NCBI GenBank assembly: GCA_037147415.1
Contig: JBAWVF010000089.1
Location: 1-15,962, forward strand
Reading direction: 5' to 3'
DNA length: 15,962 bases
Source of the DNA: BOG-933 sp037147415
Lineage (GTDB): Bacteria; Pseudomonadota; Alphaproteobacteria; Azospirillales; Azospirillaceae
The translations under genes and the position numbers were made by a program. Below, piece by piece: positions 14,713 through 15,962 of this stretch. Every line of letters starts with the position of its first letter. The stretch's first letter is position 1. The notes beneath the pieces were generated by a model. It did not search any database and was not told the DNA's origin. It saw only the letters and a list, made by a program, of their open reading frames with translations.

Positions 14713-14721
14713 TCCTCCTTT
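14713..14721 (-). promoter_or_regulatory. Strong ribosome binding site (AAAGGAGGA)
   Basis: A near-perfect anti-16S match on the minus strand, correctly spaced only for the 12-residue leader ORF at 14665-14703 and out of frame with the main gene. Confidence 0.55.
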
Positions 14722-14891
14722 GTTTGTCGAAATGCCTAAGAAGTCTAATTCGACCAAGAATGCTGGCCATAACGGGGGAGGGGACGAGGCTCGGAGATGA
14801 TTTTATAGCTTTTCTCTTTTACCTGCAACCGATTTTCGTCAAGGTATGGATCAGGGCTGGATCGAGGGAAGTTCTGTCATTTTGGATGGGT
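14722..14891. other. Stretch without a recognisable gene
   Basis: This stretch lies between the leader of the AT-rich gene and the decayed tail-repeat copy. Composition is mixed and I see no gene, strong hairpin or repeat. It probably contains the promoter of the minus-strand AT-rich gene, but no convincing boxes stand out. Confidence 0.35.
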
Positions 14892-15095
14892 TGCCGTATT
14901 TTCCAAACACAGCCATGGCGCCATCAGGGCCGCTGGTGCCGCTCGCGACCACCAGCAACGAATCAACCTTCTTGATCGCAACCAATCGCCCCCAGCCGAC
15001 GAGCGACTCGGCCCGTCGGCTGGCTGTGTGGTCTGCCCGGTCCAGGTACTGACCAGGCAGAGCCACCGTACGGTCGCCCCGGTAGCCGGCGCCAT
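14892..15095 (-). pseudogene. Frameshifted partial copy of the tail-like repeat unit
   Basis: Read on the minus strand, WLCLVSTWTGQTT in one frame and GWGRLVAIKKVDS, then SGPDGAMAVFGKYG, in another match RPLCLVSAWAGQTT, GWGRQVTIKKVDS and GGPDGEMVVLGKYG of the gene at 15282-15962. Nucleotide similarity is obvious along the same span. Between the shared anchors the copy has 63 bases where the intact gene has 64, which breaks the frame, and a four-codon in-frame deletion removes the SSNP segment. The copy stops near the GKYG motif, so the second half of the repeat and the C-terminal region of the gene are absent. It is a relic of a duplication or of a second tail-like gene. Confidence 0.7.
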
Positions 15096-15228
15096 CACCG
15101 CAACCCGGAAGCTCGCATTTCCCGGCCGTTCAGGTACACTCGGACCATGAGACGGGACATGGAGCAGCTTCAGTGCAAGCACCCGGAGCGCTTGTGGCTT
15201 CTTGAACATCGTTGATATCGAAACTCCG
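15096..15228. other. Stretch without a recognisable gene
   Basis: This spacer lies between the decayed repeat copy and the hairpin. Open frames cross it on the minus strand but show no recognisable motif and no ribosome site, so I leave it unannotated. Similarity to the neighbouring tail-like gene fades at its low-coordinate edge. Confidence 0.35.
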
Positions 15229-15274
15229 TGCCGGCGGCAGGCTTGAAGCAAAGCATTGCTCGCCGCCGCCGGCA
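15229..15274 (-). terminator. Strong hairpin just after the tail-like gene stop
   Basis: An 11-base perfect stem, GTGCCGGCGGC with GCCGCCGGCAC, encloses 24 bases that can form a smaller AGCAA/TTGCT stem. It starts seven bases after the stop codon of the minus-strand gene. No run of U follows (GGAGTTTCG), so it may be a Rho-assisted terminator or an mRNA 3'-end stabiliser rather than a classical intrinsic terminator. Confidence 0.5.
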
Positions 15275-15281
15275 CATCTTT

Positions 15282-15962
15282 TCAGCCCGCAATTACTCCC
15301 TTCATTTTGAGGTCCAAGATCAGAGCGCGCAGCACGTCTCGGGTTGATAACAGGCGATAGTTGATCGCATTGACGACATCCCGACTATACTCCCAGCCGA
15401 CATTGGAGATTTCGTCGCTATTGTAGACGCCGCGATTAAAGCCTGAGCCGTCGGGCGAAGCCCAGCCGGTTATGGGGGTATCGTAGCTTCGCGACACGAT
15501 GTGCCACGCCGCTCCGTTCGAGACCACGGCGCAAAAATCGCCGTATTTGCCGAGCACGACCATCTCACCATCGGGTCCGCCGCCGCCATCGACCACCACC
15601 AGCACCGGATTCGACGAGGAATCGACCTTCTTGATCGTGACCTGCCGGCCCCAGCCGTCAGGCGAGCCGGGCGCCGGCAACGTGGCGGTGGTCTGCCCGG
15701 CCCAGGCACTAACCAGACAGAGCGGCCGGGCGGTATCGACCCAGAAGCCGGCGGTGCCTTCGACATAGGCTGAAGAAACCGTCGGGGTTGAACCGCCGAT
15801 TGAATGCCAACCTGATCCATCGCTAACTACGTTTATGTAATCCCCTTGTGCCGACAGGATCACCCGCCTTCCTTCCGGCCCGTTGCCGATTTCGGCGGTG
15901 ACCCACACCGCGTTTTCGCTTTGGTCGGCCTTCTTGATCGTCATCGGCTTGCCGACCGCGGT
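15282..15962 (-). CDS. Repeat-containing phage tail-like protein, N-terminus missing
   Basis: The frame is open to the right edge, so the first ATG visible (15944) is internal; 226 residues are seen. Two diverged repeat units are present: KPMTIKKADQSENAVWV, then GPEGRRVILSAQGDYINVVS and GWHSIG (about 5-56); and RQVTIKKVDSSSNPVLVVV, then GPDGEMVVLGKYGDFCAVVS and AWHIVS (about 105-156). A joining segment has the form RPLCLVSAWAGQTTATLPAP. A non-repetitive C-terminus of about 65 residues follows (GFNRGVYNSDEISNVGWEYS, then a helical DVVNAINYRLLSTRDVLRAL), ending LKMKGVIAG. Gly/Asp-rich beta repeats followed by a short terminal helix resemble phage tail fibre or baseplate proteins, and no signal peptide can be judged. 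This is inferred from style only; an adhesin-like surface protein is the alternative. A decayed repeat copy lies downstream. Confidence 0.6.
   Translation of the reverse strand, partial: TAVGKPMTIKKADQSENAVWVTAEIGNGPEGRRVILSAQGDYINVVSDGSGWHSIGGSTPTVSSAYVEGTAGFWVDTARPLCLVSAWAGQTTATLPAPGSPDGWGRQVTIKKVDSSSNPVLVVVDGGGGPDGEMVVLGKYGDFCAVVSNGAAWHIVSRSYDTPITGWASPDGSGFNRGVYNSDEISNVGWEYSRDVVNAINYRLLSTRDVLRALILDLKMKGVIAG

Noticed and set aside
1..15962. CRISPR array, tRNA or rRNA genes, known toxin-antitoxin or CBASS/retron defence modules
   Set aside because: I looked for regularly spaced direct repeats, tRNA-like T-loop motifs, conserved rRNA stretches and typical defence motifs and found none.

Overview
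The window looks like a GC-rich alphaproteobacterial chromosome, possibly Rhodospirillales-like. That is an inference from codon use, the style of the glycan genes and the IS630-type transposases; no rRNA, tRNA or species marker is present. Nearly everything is read on the minus strand, so transcription runs from high to low coordinates. Only the two IS630 elements are read on the plus strand.

Layout from left to right. (1) Positions 1-10058 hold a seven-gene minus-strand glycan or glycoconjugate cluster. In transcription order it is: a family-2 glycosyltransferase (8982-10058); an 1176-residue fusion of FkbM methyltransferase, a three-fold aromatic repeat, a GT2 domain and a GT4 domain (5455-8985); a COG4627-like methyltransferase (4315-5391); a radical SAM/SPASM protein (2970-4322); a class I methyltransferase (1960-2970); a TylF/MycF-type O-methyltransferase (1295-1963); and a TPR protein entering a GT41 (SPINDLY/OGT-like) domain that runs off the left edge. 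Five of the six junctions are stop/start overlaps of 1-8 bases (ATGA, TGATG, ATGGGTGA); the exception is a 63-base gap at 5392-5454. (2) Positions 10281-11195 hold an AT-rich gene of the DUF1796 'putative cysteine peptidase' type, compositionally foreign to the cluster. (3) Positions 11300-13736 are a mobile-element stack: a 123-bp MITE-like element with perfect inverted ends and flanking CTAG, then a decayed IS630 and an intact IS630 abutting in tandem, with TA at every junction. (4) Positions 13806-14651 hold a second AT-rich gene that I read tentatively as an HhH/Ogg-like DNA glycosylase relative, preceded by a 12-codon leader ORF with a strong Shine-Dalgarno. (5) Positions 14892-15962 hold the C-terminal part of a repeat-containing, phage tail-like protein (runs off the right edge), a strong hairpin just after its stop, and a frameshifted partial copy of its repeat downstream.

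How it fits together (inference): several glycosyltransferases, four methyltransferase domains and one radical SAM enzyme, translationally coupled, suggest assembly and decoration of a highly methylated surface glycan or glycoprotein. GT41-type TPR proteins in such clusters often act on protein acceptors (flagellin, S-layer). The right third is an accessory zone of IS elements, AT-rich cargo and phage-like debris. No single known system explains the radical SAM enzyme; it and the 1176-residue fusion are the best candidates for something undescribed.
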